Assembly: GCF_900102915.1 (NCBI RefSeq)
Contig: NZ_FNGG01000007.1
Coordinates: forward strand, 44,722 to 108,721
DNA length: 64,000 bases
Source: Salinimicrobium catena
GTDB taxonomy: Bacteria; Bacteroidota; Bacteroidia; Flavobacteriales; Flavobacteriaceae
Reading direction: 5' to 3'
Of this stretch, positions 16,777 through 24,508 are shown one piece after another; the first letter of the stretch is position 1, and every line of letters begins with the position of its first letter. A program made the translations under genes and the position numbers. The notes beneath the pieces are model-generated. The model had not been told where the DNA came from. It was given only the letters and a program-made list of their open reading frames with translations, and did not search any database.

Positions 16777-17006
16777 ATAGTTTCGTTACTACCTCTATGC
16801 ATTCGCGGGTGCGTTAGTAGTGGTTGTCAGGTTGATGGAACTCAATTCCGTACTTTTTGGGCTTCGGCTTTCCACCAGGATAGCACCATACCTCCTACTT
16901 CAGATAGAAATACTGAAGTAGTGTTGTGGAAAATTATGTGGACAACTTTCCAAGAGTGCAAAATATAGCTCTACCTTATTGCCTACTTTTACACCCGTAA
17001 ACCTGT
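16777..17006. other. Leader region upstream of the cobalamin riboswitch
   Basis: About 230 nt with no supported gene. It includes a perfect 9-bp stem-loop, CTACTTCAG (16895-16903) / CTGAAGTAG (16913-16921), that could be an operator or the end of an upstream transcript. The promoter of the reductase operon should lie here. Confidence 0.45.
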
Positions 17007-17121
17007 AACTGAAAAGTATTACCCACTCGTAATAAGAAAGGGGAATCATGTGAAAATCATGAACTGTTGCGCAACTGTAAGTAGCTAATAGCTACAAGTC
17101 AGAACACCTTCCTTTTCAGTT
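17007..17121 (+). promoter_or_regulatory. Cobalamin (B12) riboswitch aptamer
   Basis: The P1 helix is perfect: AACTGAAAAG (17007-17016) pairs with CTTTTCAGTT (17112-17121). Between them are the class hallmarks: GGGGAATCATGTGAAAATC, GCGCAACTGTAA (the GCAACTGTAA core) and the B12-box-like AAGTCAGAACACCTTCC. Cobalamin riboswitches of this class normally switch genes off when adenosylcobalamin is present. Here it sits 119 nt ahead of a B12-independent ribonucleotide reductase, an arrangement known from the class Ia reductase of Streptomyces coelicolor. Confidence 0.9.
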
Positions 17122-17152
17122 AGACTTTACTTTCGCATAAAAAGTAAATGTC

Positions 17153-17207
17153 CATCGATACTCCGTGAACCATCCTTCTTCACAGGATTCCTTGGCGATG
17201 TTTTTTT
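17153..17207 (+). terminator. Riboswitch expression platform: intrinsic terminator
   Basis: CATCG (17153-17157) pairs with CGATG (17196-17200), with further pairing inside (GTGAA / TTCAC), immediately followed by seven T. A competing hairpin TTTACTT / AAGTAAA lies between it and the aptamer. This is what a transcription-terminating OFF switch needs. Confidence 0.65.
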
Positions 17208-17240
17208 ATGCTTTTGAATTGAACTAAAAACAAAAGTATT

Positions 17241-18215
17241 ATGAGTATTTTCGACCCACGACTAAATTATAAGCCCTTTGAATATCCCGAAGTCTTACAA
17301 TTCACAGAAGCATTAAACAGAACCTATTGGGTGCATTCTGAAGTGGATTTTACTGCCGATGTACAGGATTTCCACTCTCACCTCACTCCAAAGGAAAAAC
17401 AGGTGATCAAACGGAGCCTTCTGGCCATAGCCCAGATAGAGGTTGCCGTCAAATCTTTTTGGGGGAATCTGTATGAGCATCTACCTAAACCCGAATTTAA
17501 TGGCCTTGGTAGTACCTTTGCCGAATGTGAATTTCGACATTCTGAAGCTTATTCCAGATTGTTGGAAGTCTTGGGATACAATAACGAATTCCAGAACCTC
17601 GTTGAAACTCCTGTAATTAAAAAACGGATAAAATATCTTTCAAAAGCCCTTGCACATACTAGATCCAAGGATAAAAAGGAGTACGTAAGCTCCTTGATTC
17701 TTTTTTCCATTCTTATTGAAAATGTTTCTCTATTTAGCCAATTCGCGATCATCCTTTCCTTTTCCAGGTTTAAAGGGGTGATGAAAAATGTTAGCAACAT
17801 TATAGCCTGGACCTCAGTGGACGAACAAATCCACGCCAATGCGGGAATCTATATCGTAAAAAAGATCCAAGAAGAGTATCCGGAATTTTTTAATCAACAT
17901 TCGCTGGAGGAAATCAGGGCAATGGTTGATAATTCAATAGAAGTAGAAGCCGAAATACTCGACTGGATCTTTTCTGAAGGAGAAATTGAGCACCTCAGTA
18001 AACGGGATCTGCTAAATTTTATGAAATTTCGTGTAGACGAGAGCCTGGATAAAATTGGAATGGAAAAACTTTATCCTGTATCAAGCTCTGGAAATCAACC
18101 CCTCTTATGGTTTGAAGAAGAAATCTTTGCGAATAGCCTGGACGATTTTTTTGCCAAAAGACCCGTTGACTACACCAAGCATGACAAAAGTATTACCGCT
18201 AACGATTTATTTTAG
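17241..18215 (+). CDS. nrdB: Ribonucleotide reductase class I, beta (radical-generating) subunit
   Basis: 324 residues, normal for NrdB. The metal ligands are in place: E67 (where many have Asp), E97 and H100 in ECEFRHSEAY, E160 in LIENVSLF, E195 and H198 in VDEQIHA. The radical Tyr is present at Y104, four residues after H100. No ATP-cone is fused at the N-terminus. The protein makes and stores the tyrosyl radical that the alpha subunit needs to turn ribonucleotides into deoxyribonucleotides in the cytosol. It is the first gene after a cobalamin riboswitch, with the alpha gene 11 nt behind. It lies between the two element modules, so it is mobile cargo. Confidence 0.93.
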   Translation: MSIFDPRLNYKPFEYPEVLQFTEALNRTYWVHSEVDFTADVQDFHSHLTPKEKQVIKRSLLAIAQIEVAVKSFWGNLYEHLPKPEFNGLGSTFAECEFRHSEAYSRLLEVLGYNNEFQNLVETPVIKKRIKYLSKALAHTRSKDKKEYVSSLILFSILIENVSLFSQFAIILSFSRFKGVMKNVSNIIAWTSVDEQIHANAGIYIVKKIQEEYPEFFNQHSLEEIRAMVDNSIEVEAEILDWIFSEGEIEHLSKRDLLNFMKFRVDESLDKIGMEKLYPVSSSGNQPLLWFEEEIFANSLDDFFAKRPVDYTKHDKSITANDLF

Positions 18216-18226
18216 AAAATTACGAT

Positions 18227-19876
18227 ATGAAGGAAAGACTATGGTGGCTTAATGAAGAAAGCCAGCAAATATTGAACCGCGGCTATTTGCTTAAAGGAGA
18301 AACCACAGAAGCGGCAATAGAAAGAATAGCCAATGCGGCAGCTAAAAGATTGTTTAAACCTGAAATGGCAGGGGCTTTTATTGAGATGATCGAAAGAGGC
18401 TGGATGAGCCTGAGTTCGCCCATTTGGGCCAATATGGGTACAGAAAGAGGCCTTCCCATTTCCTGCTTTAATGTTTACGTTCCTGATACCATTGAGGGCA
18501 TCACACATAAACTTGGAGAGGTAATCATGCAGACAAAGATTGGCGGGGGAACCTCAGGTTATTTTGGGGAGCTTCGAGGCCGTGGAAGCGCTGTAACCGA
18601 TAATGGCAAGAGCAGTGGGGCCACCAGTTTCATGAAGCTCTTTGACACAGCTATGGATACCATTTCCCAGGGCGGAGTAAGACGTGGCGCTTTTGCTGCA
18701 TATCTTGATATAGACCATCCAGACATTGCAGAATTTCTGGAAATAAAAAATATTGGAAATCCCATTCAAAATCTCTTCAATGGGGTTTGTGTTCCAGATT
18801 ACTGGATGCAAGAAATGATAGATGGAGATTACCAGAAACGGGAAATATGGGCAAAAGTACTGGAGAGCCGCCAACAGAAAGGGCTTCCTTACCTCTTTTT
18901 TACAGATAACATCAACAGGAATAAACCACAGGTATATAAAGACCAGGAATTAACTATCCATTCCAGTAACCTTTGTTCAGAAATCGCCCTTCCTTCCAGC
19001 AAAGAGGAATCTTTCATCTGTTGCTTATCTTCCATGAACTTGGAACTATATGATGAATGGAAAGATACAGAGGCTGTTAAATTAGCTATATATTTCCTGG
19101 ATGCCGTATTACAGGAATTTATAGCTAAAACTGAAGACAATTACTATCTTTCATCAGCAAACAGATTTGCAAAGCGCCATCGGGCTCTTGGCTTGGGAGT
19201 AATGGGCTGGCACTCTTACCTTCAAAAGAATATGATCCCTTTTGAAGGACTTCAGGCCAAAGGTCTCACTAATAATATATTTAAAGAGATAAGTGAGAAA
19301 GCACTCAAAGCCTCTAAAGAGCTTGCGCACATTTATGGAGAGCCGGAAGTTTTAAAAGGATATAGACAACGAAACACTACTTTAATGGCTATCGCCCCCA
19401 CCACTTCCTCCTCGGCAATTTTGGGGCAAACTTCCCCTGGTATTGAGCCTTTTAGCAGCAACTATTATAAGGCCGGTCTTGCAAAAGGTAATTTCATGCG
19501 GAAGAATAAATATTTGAAGCAATTGTTGATTGATAAAGGAATAGACAATGAAGATACGTGGCGTAGTATTATGCTTAATCATGGTAGCGTTCAGCACCTA
19601 AAAGAACTCTCTTCAGAGGAAAAGGCAGTTTTTAAGACCTTTAAGGAAATCAATCAGCTGGAAATAATACAACAAGCTTCGGTACGTCAGCGTTTTATTG
19701 ATCAGGCACAAAGTTTAAACCTCAACATCCCTTCAGATTTGCCAGTAAAAGAAGTGAACAGACTCCTTATAGAGGCCTGGAAACTGGAAATAAAAACTTT
19801 ATATTATCAAAGAAGTCAAAGTGTATCAAAAGAATTCATAGCAGAGATGGTGACCTGCGCCAGTTGTGAAGCATAA
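18227..19876 (+). CDS. nrdA: Ribonucleotide reductase class I, alpha (catalytic) subunit, compact form
   Basis: 549 residues, much shorter than the roughly 750 of E. coli NrdA. It starts close to the ten-stranded barrel and has no N-terminal ATP-cone, so overall activity is probably not switched by dATP at that site. Catalytic residues are visible: C80 (PISCFN), N248-C250-E252 (NLCSE), Cys at 265/266, the radical-transfer pair Y526-Y527 (TLYYQ) and the C-terminal CxxC (C544, C547) for reduction by thioredoxin or glutaredoxin. It reduces ribonucleotides with NrdB, encoded 11 nt upstream, under the same B12 riboswitch. A second, B12-dependent reductase elsewhere in the genome would be expected from the riboswitch logic. 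Confidence 0.93.
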   Translation: MKERLWWLNEESQQILNRGYLLKGETTEAAIERIANAAAKRLFKPEMAGAFIEMIERGWMSLSSPIWANMGTERGLPISCFNVYVPDTIEGITHKLGEVIMQTKIGGGTSGYFGELRGRGSAVTDNGKSSGATSFMKLFDTAMDTISQGGVRRGAFAAYLDIDHPDIAEFLEIKNIGNPIQNLFNGVCVPDYWMQEMIDGDYQKREIWAKVLESRQQKGLPYLFFTDNINRNKPQVYKDQELTIHSSNLCSEIALPSSKEESFICCLSSMNLELYDEWKDTEAVKLAIYFLDAVLQEFIAKTEDNYYLSSANRFAKRHRALGLGVMGWHSYLQKNMIPFEGLQAKGLTNNIFKEISEKALKASKELAHIYGEPEVLKGYRQRNTTLMAIAPTTSSSAILGQTSPGIEPFSSNYYKAGLAKGNFMRKNKYLKQLLIDKGIDNEDTWRSIMLNHGSVQHLKELSSEEKAVFKTFKEINQLEIIQQASVRQRFIDQAQSLNLNIPSDLPVKEVNRLLIEAWKLEIKTLYYQRSQSVSKEFIAEMVTCASCEA

Positions 19877-19924
19877 GGTTTTGAACTTGAACGATGAAAT
19901 ATCTCCTCTCTCCTCAGAAACTTT

Positions 19925-19955
19925 ACCCGTAAACCATAAATGTTTGCGGGTTTTT
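19925..19955 (+). terminator. Terminator of the nrdB-nrdA operon
   Basis: 10-bp stem ACCCGTAAAC / GTTTGCGGGT (one G-T pair), 7-nt loop, then five T. Confidence 0.8.
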
Positions 19956-20040
19956 AATTTTAGATAAAGGAATTTTTCCTTAGAAAATCTATATCCTTAG
20001 GGAGTTTTTTAGTAAGAGACTGTGAAATATTCCCATTTAC

Positions 20041-20504
20041 TTTTTTCATCCGGAGCGTTTTCCATTTTGATTACCTGTCAGTATTTAGTCGGCTGAATAA
20101 GCTTGGGCTGTTTTTCATTTACTTCTTCCAGAGCCCTCGCCGTTACCATTTTTGATGGCTTTCCCAACACGGGATTTAGAATTAGGATAGGCCGTATTCA
20201 GACCTTCTGGGAGAATCCTATTGTTGATCCAGGCCGGCTAATTTCTAAATCCCATTCCTTTGCCTTTAAAAATTGGTACTTAAGGTGAGGGCCTGGAAGT
20301 AAGCGTCGGTAAAGCCGCACGGGTACTTTTTTGTTGTTATATGGTCAAGACGAATTAGGCGGACGCATTGCGCAAGGATTCCTGAAGCTGACTATTTTGT
20401 GAAGCAGTAAGAGGGCAGCGCAGGGAAACCTGGAGCAATGGGTCCAAGATTTTCACCCAAAGCTCTTTTCCCGAAATGCAGTGTAGGGGAATGTGCTTTG
20501 GGAG
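20041..20504 (+). ncRNA. Putative structured RNA / hairpin-rich non-coding segment, copy 2
   Basis: Homologous along its whole length to 14821-15280. The long hairpin core is kept: GGGATTTAGAA (20171-20181) with TTCTAAATCCC (20243-20253), and GAGCCCTC / GAGGGC outside it, with a C20128-G20296 pair replacing T-A of copy 1. The CAGG-GAAA-CCTG tetraloop hairpin and the final CCCAAAGC (20456-20463) / GCTTTGGG (20495-20502) hairpin are identical, while the apical loop and linkers differ. A run of over 30 nt around 20358-20390 is identical to copy 1. No reading frame is shared between the copies, which argues for a function in RNA or DNA structure. Confidence 0.6.
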
Positions 20505-20649
20505 TAATAATTAATAAATAATTAGGTTAGGTAAAAATGACACAACAGGGAACAACTGGTGCCACCGTAATGTTGTTTATTTGGAAAAAAATGGTGTAAA
20601 AACATTTAAAACTTTTCAAAGATCAAAAAGTTACTTTTTTTTTCTTTAT

Positions 20650-21108
20650 CTAAATTCCTGTTTCGACAAATATCCAGAAAATGATGGGCTCTCCCTTTTA
20701 CCAGAACGCTTTTCTGTTTTCCCAGTCTTCTGAGGAAAATAACGTATAGATAGGCATAGAATCCTGCTCCCACGAAAGCTTTTAAGCGGAGAACATCCAG
20801 AGGAAACATAGTCATCGCATAGCGGTTTTTCCAATCATTTTCACTGCGAATTCGATCAAAAGCATTGATCAGGTGGAATCCTATTCTGGCGTTTCGTCTT
20901 ATTCATCCTTTCTCTTCAAAGAAGCGCAGGTAGGACTTTAGGGTCTTATCTAATTTATTTTAAGCACGTGCTTATGACCTTCATCTCACCCCATGTGAGT
21001 CTTGTTTTCCCCTGCGGATAGAGCATTTTTAGCAACAGGAAAAACCGCGGCATGGACACATAATGTTCCTGCAGTGCTAGGGTCAACATTTGTAAGGGTG
21101 CAGAGATG
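20650..21108 (-). pseudogene. Degenerate winged-helix gene of module 2
   Basis: A broken copy of the gene at 15520-16263. The start region (ISAPLQML) matches at about 21080-21108, and the middle (LDVLRLKAFVGAGFYAYLY, then LRRLGKQKSVLVKGRAHHFL) matches strongly at about 20660-20810. Frameshifts separate these pieces. The C-terminal third is deleted: sequence homologous to the downstream A/T-rich tract follows directly after the NRDL-equivalent. The distal unit therefore lacks a working copy. Confidence 0.75.
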
Positions 21109-21487
21109 GAAGAGCAAAAGAATTGAGGAACTGATCGAATTGATCAGAAATCTAGGGAGGCTTAAAAAAGAGCTTTGTGAGATTTTACCATCTTTGAAAT
21201 AAATCCCTCCGAAAACCAGATAGACTTCAGGAGGGAGTAGCGATTTGACTTTCGTAACATCTAAATTGTTTAACTGCAAGGAATTTATCATAATTAAAGA
21301 GGGAGTTAACTCTCTCGAGGCTCAAAAAATTATTGAATGAAAAAAGATCCTAAAGATTTGAAGGATTTATTTTAATTCACAAATATGGAAAATCGGTAAG
21401 GCAGAGAGAGGGTTGGGTTTTACCAATTTGTCCTCAGGCGTCTGCCAAGTTTGGAATGATTTTATTTGATACTAAATCATTACTTTT
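21109..21487. other. Right-end region of module 2, non-coding
   Basis: About 380 nt corresponding to 16264-16660. It holds the compensated hairpin TCCCTCC (21204-21210) / GGAGGGA (21230-21236) and repeat B (21242-21254). No gene seen. Confidence 0.5.
21242..21254 (+). repeat. Terminal repeat B, right copy
   Basis: GATTTGACTTTCG, the last 13 bases of the repeat at 5557-5571 and 16411-16425. Confidence 0.6.
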
Positions 21488-21610
21488 ACATTGAGACGAA
21501 AAAAATGCTCAAAAAGGTTCACAATTCGGTCAACATTGCGAATTTGAAACCATGAAAGTCCAGTGTTTGCAGGGTCTGCGGGATGGGTTCTAAAACTCCC
21601 GCGGTCACTT
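21488..21610 (+). repeat. Right-end terminal block, copy 2, with attR
   Basis: Matches 16661-16776 at about 90% by hand count. It contains repeat A (21517-21535, identical to the left copy at 5489-5507) and ends with CTCCCGCGGTCACTT (21596-21610), identical to the tRNA-Arg end at 5384-5398. This is the outer right boundary of the island. Confidence 0.8.
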
Positions 21611-21619
21611 AAAGCAGAA

Positions 21620-21650
21620 AGTCCGCAGCGTAAGCTGCGGATTTTTTTGT
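21620..21650 (+). terminator. Terminator just outside attR
   Basis: GTCCGCAGC / GCTGCGGAT stem with a short loop and seven T. It was probably the original terminator of tRNA-Arg before the island separated them. Confidence 0.75.
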
Positions 21651-21879
21651 TTTTTGGAAAAGCTGGGCTTGCTCAAAGCTTTGGAGAAAAACAAAAAAGC
21701 GCACCGACGATAGGCGGTGCAGACTTTCTATTTTCAGGCGGGAACGCAGTGAGGAACAGCGCAGCTGATCCTTTGAATCCCAAACTTTCCGAAAAGATGG
21801 ACTTGCTCAAAGCTTTGGGATAAACATAAAAAAAGCATCGAGGAAACGTAGGTAATCTCTCACAGAAAAAAAGAAGTGA
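21651..21879. repeat. Short direct repeats downstream of attR
   Basis: A block around 21668-21700 (CTTGCTCAAAGCTTTGG, then an A-rich stretch ending AAAAAAGC) recurs around 21793-21834. No gene is supported between; a plus-strand frame at 21563-21823 is an artefact spanning attR and the terminator. Looks like family-typical tRNA-flanking repeat sequence. Confidence 0.45.
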
Positions 21880-22578
21880 ATGAACACAAACCGAATGACC
21901 TCAATTTTTAAAAACAAGACATTCATTGCCCTGCTCTTTTCTATTCTGGGTGGCGATCTGGTTTATTCACAAACTCCGGAATCGTATTTTCTTGAGAATG
22001 AAGTCGGAATTTCTTTTCGGGGAGAAGGCAAATTGTTCTATGATGTGGGAGTGGGAAGTAGGGCATTGCTTCAGGAAAGATTTGATGGAGAGAAAATTTC
22101 AGGTTATCAGCATGAACATCTGGAGCTGAACTTATTCATCAATTACCTGAAAAAAGAAATTCTCGTCCTTAGTCTTGGCTTAAGATACCGCTTCAGAGAC
22201 CTTTTTGATGACTCTGAAACAGACGAATTCAGAGTTATTGAACAATTGTTAATTGATCCTGCCAATCTGCCCCTGTGTCACAGGTTTCGTCTGGAACAGC
22301 GGTTCAGGGAAAATATGATACATAGGTTTAGGTATGATCTATCGTATTCCACTCCAATAAGCCAAAACTCCTCCTTTAGTGCGGGCACAGAGGCTCTTTA
22401 TGCTGTTTCTCCTCAGTTGAAACCGGAGGCAGAGCAAAGGTTTTCAATAGGTCTGGAAAACTCTTCTTTAAGACATATCAATCTGGAAATAGGACTTGAA
22501 TACAGGATGGAAAATTATGCACGAAACCTGTCACACGAGTTTTTCATCACATCGGGGCTGCAGGTGAATCTCCAATGA
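21880..22578 (+). CDS. DUF2490 family outer membrane protein
   Basis: 232 residues with a signal peptide (about 13-30). The rest is a small beta barrel of alternating strands (LELNLFINYL, LVLSLGLRYRFRDLF, FRLEQRFRENM, RFRYDLSYSTPI) ending in ITSGLQVNLQ. This pattern and length fit DUF2490 proteins of Bacteroidota, whose role is unknown. It is the first chromosomal gene after the island. Confidence 0.75.
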   Translation: MNTNRMTSIFKNKTFIALLFSILGGDLVYSQTPESYFLENEVGISFRGEGKLFYDVGVGSRALLQERFDGEKISGYQHEHLELNLFINYLKKEILVLSLGLRYRFRDLFDDSETDEFRVIEQLLIDPANLPLCHRFRLEQRFRENMIHRFRYDLSYSTPISQNSSFSAGTEALYAVSPQLKPEAEQRFSIGLENSSLRHINLEIGLEYRMENYARNLSHEFFITSGLQVNLQ

Positions 22579-22689
22579 TCTGAAGCAGAGGTATTTTTAA
22601 AAAACCTTTAAGGTTTGTTTAAGATGCTCCGCCATTATGATTTTCTAACTTTAACCGTTGAATATCAATGTGTAACAATAAGTTGGAAT

Positions 22690-22860
22690 ATGGAACGAAT
22701 CACCCTACAGGAGTTTTTAAGCCTCCCAGACCACGAGCAATTTGAGATCCTAGAAAATGAAGGAAAGTTCATTGAAGACCGTTCAGACGGGAATACCAAA
22801 ACCGAAGTTTACGCCATTGACCGTTTTTTTGTAGAGGTTGAGGTGAATAAAACAGGATAA
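22690..22860 (+). CDS. Small conserved-looking hypothetical protein
   Basis: 56 residues from the ATG chosen at 22690: MERITLQEFLSLPDHEQF, then an acidic stretch and FFVEVEVNKTG. The longer frame begins at 22615 with a TTG but its extra 25 residues look non-coding. Compact alpha/beta composition suggests a real small cytosolic protein; function unknown. Confidence 0.5.
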   Translation: MERITLQEFLSLPDHEQFEILENEGKFIEDRSDGNTKTEVYAIDRFFVEVEVNKTG

Positions 22861-23433
22861 TTTACATCTTCCAAGTTTAATGCAGAATTAAACCTGTTCA
22901 ATAACAGATCGTTGGGGAAAGGGTGATCCTTTTTCCCTGCAGATTCTGTTGTTTTAAATTTCTGCGAGGCTAACTTACAAGCAAGCTTAAAGAGACCAGA
23001 AATATAAAAAATACCAGTACCATTAAATTTTCTTCCCAGGAGTGGTTTCCTTTTCTTCTGAGAAGCTTTCGGCAACAATGTGTCTTGTAGGTGCTCATCT
23101 TTTTGCGGATTTAATTCAACGACAGTTCCAGCTTCTTTAACGAGCAATTTTTTCCTAAAATAGTAATTTTCCCACACTTTTCAAAGCTAATTCCTTTAAA
23201 AAATGAGGGTTGGAGCGGTCAGGTCAGGATCCAATTTTATTAGCTGTCGCTGCCAAATTGAGTACACGACTTTCTTCGTAAAAGATTCGGTGAAAGTGCT
23301 TTATTCAACACAACCTTAACATTATTCAGAAATTCTTTGGGTAAATTAGAAGTAAGGAAGCATCTTCCTATTTTCTGATTCTGTATGTTTTGGGAAAAAG
23401 TGATTTTTTTGGTGATTCTTATTGAAGTTGATC
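22861..23433. other. Intergenic region, no supported gene
   Basis: About 570 nt between a small gene and the AraC regulator. A 122-codon minus-strand frame (22809-23177) overlaps the small gene and has no features, so it is left out. No hairpins of note. Confidence 0.4.
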
Positions 23434-24507
23434 ATGTCGAAATTCTTTTTGGAAGTGCAGGATGTGAATGATAACGTCCCTAAACTCGCTTCCCTGTTCA
23501 AGATAGGTTTTAAAAAAAACCTTGCCGAATTCACCGTTCTAATACCTAACACGCTGGGGAAAGGGAAGGTTATGGGCATCAATTTCTCTAATGGCATCGG
23601 GCTTTATACCTACAAATGTTATTTTGAGGAGGATGTGGAGATCGTCCTGAAAAATTCGACGCTCAACCCTATTCGTATGGTGCACTGCCTAAAAGGGGAG
23701 ATCACTAACTCCGGGGAGGAGATTTCAGAACCTGTCAGGATCGCGAAACATCAGCATTTCTTTATCGCGCCTAAGTCGGGCGCTTCTCACAGTATTTTTT
23801 TTCCGAAGAGAAAGCACATCGAACTCTGTTACCTGGAGATCGATCGGGCGAAGTTTAAGCAGAGTCTTCCGTTCGAACTGCAGGAAGTAGAACCAATTTT
23901 CTATTCTCTTTTCGGAGATGTTTTTGCCCTGCAGGGAAAATACCATTCGGGAATGTTCAGCCTAAAGGTTTCAGACATTATCAAGGAGGTGTACGATTGC
24001 AAGGAAACTGGATTTCCACGGATGAATTTCATGGAAGCCAAGGCCCTTGAGATCCTGTCTTTCATGCTTTCCAGATACCGGAAAGAAATAGGTGGTATGG
24101 CCGTTATTAATATTACCGGCAGGGAATTCAAGGCTGTAGAAGCCATTACCGAACATATCAATCAAAACCTCGCCAACCTGGAAACCATTCCAGAACTGGC
24201 CGGCATGATAGGCATCAACGTGAATAAACTGCAGTCCATCTTTCAATCGGTGTTTGGGAAAACGGTGAACGAATATATTCGTGACGCACGTTTGTCAAAA
24301 GCGCTCACCCTTTTAACCAAAAGAGACATCCCCATTGGAGTGATAGTGCAGGAGGTGGGGCTGAACAGCCGCAGCTATTTTTCAAAGATCTTTAAGGAAA
24401 AATACGGAGTTTTACCAAGGGAGATCCTTCAACATGAATCTGGTTTTATACCAGAGCATATTCGGGAAGAGAAGAGCGAGAACGGCAACAACTGGAAAAA
24501 CGAGTAG
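23434..24507 (+). CDS. AraC-family transcriptional regulator
   Basis: About 357 residues from the ATG at 23434 (an upstream TTG would add four). The first 240 residues are an uncharacterised sensing region with a cupin-like feel (MVHCLKGEIT, HQHFFIAPKSGASHSIFFP). The last 100 residues hold the two AraC helix-turn-helix motifs: LETIPELAGMIGINVNKLQSIF and IPIGVIVQEVGLNSRSYFSKIF followed by KYGVLPREI. It ends convergently against selO with only one base between. The target is unknown. Confidence 0.9.
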   Translation: MSKFFLEVQDVNDNVPKLASLFKIGFKKNLAEFTVLIPNTLGKGKVMGINFSNGIGLYTYKCYFEEDVEIVLKNSTLNPIRMVHCLKGEITNSGEEISEPVRIAKHQHFFIAPKSGASHSIFFPKRKHIELCYLEIDRAKFKQSLPFELQEVEPIFYSLFGDVFALQGKYHSGMFSLKVSDIIKEVYDCKETGFPRMNFMEAKALEILSFMLSRYRKEIGGMAVINITGREFKAVEAITEHINQNLANLETIPELAGMIGINVNKLQSIFQSVFGKTVNEYIRDARLSKALTLLTKRDIPIGVIVQEVGLNSRSYFSKIFKEKYGVLPREILQHESGFIPEHIREEKSENGNNWKNE

Positions 24508-24508
24508 G

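Larger units (their letters stand above)
5384..21610. mobile_element. Composite genomic island integrated in tRNA-Arg(UCG)
   Basis: Bounded by the 15-bp direct repeat at 5384-5398 and 21596-21610. Inside are a tyrosine integrase at the tRNA end, an AT-rich sigma/FecR/TonB-receptor cassette, a riboswitch-controlled ribonucleotide reductase, and two homologous right-end modules. A degenerate copy of the tRNA end at 16761-16776 splits the island into a proximal unit (about 5399-16776, with integrase) and a distal unit (about 16777-21610, no integrase). That is the pattern expected when elements accumulate one after another at one tRNA gene. No transfer genes, relaxase or phage structural genes are visible, so it is not self-transmissible by conjugation as far as can be seen. 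Confidence 0.8.

Noticed and set aside
16744..16968. 74-codon plus-strand frame near the middle att-like site
   Set aside because: It runs across the terminal block and the stem-loop, has Cys/Ser-rich random composition and no homologue in module 2.
21585..21610. Second tRNA gene at the right boundary
   Set aside because: Only the acceptor end is present; the T loop is altered and there is no D or anticodon arm, so it is an att site.
21563..21823. 86-codon frame across attR
   Set aside because: It spans the integration site and a terminator, so it cannot be an ancestral gene.
22809..23177. 122-codon minus-strand frame
   Set aside because: Overlaps the small gene at 22690-22860 and shows no domain, signal or composition typical of the neighbours.
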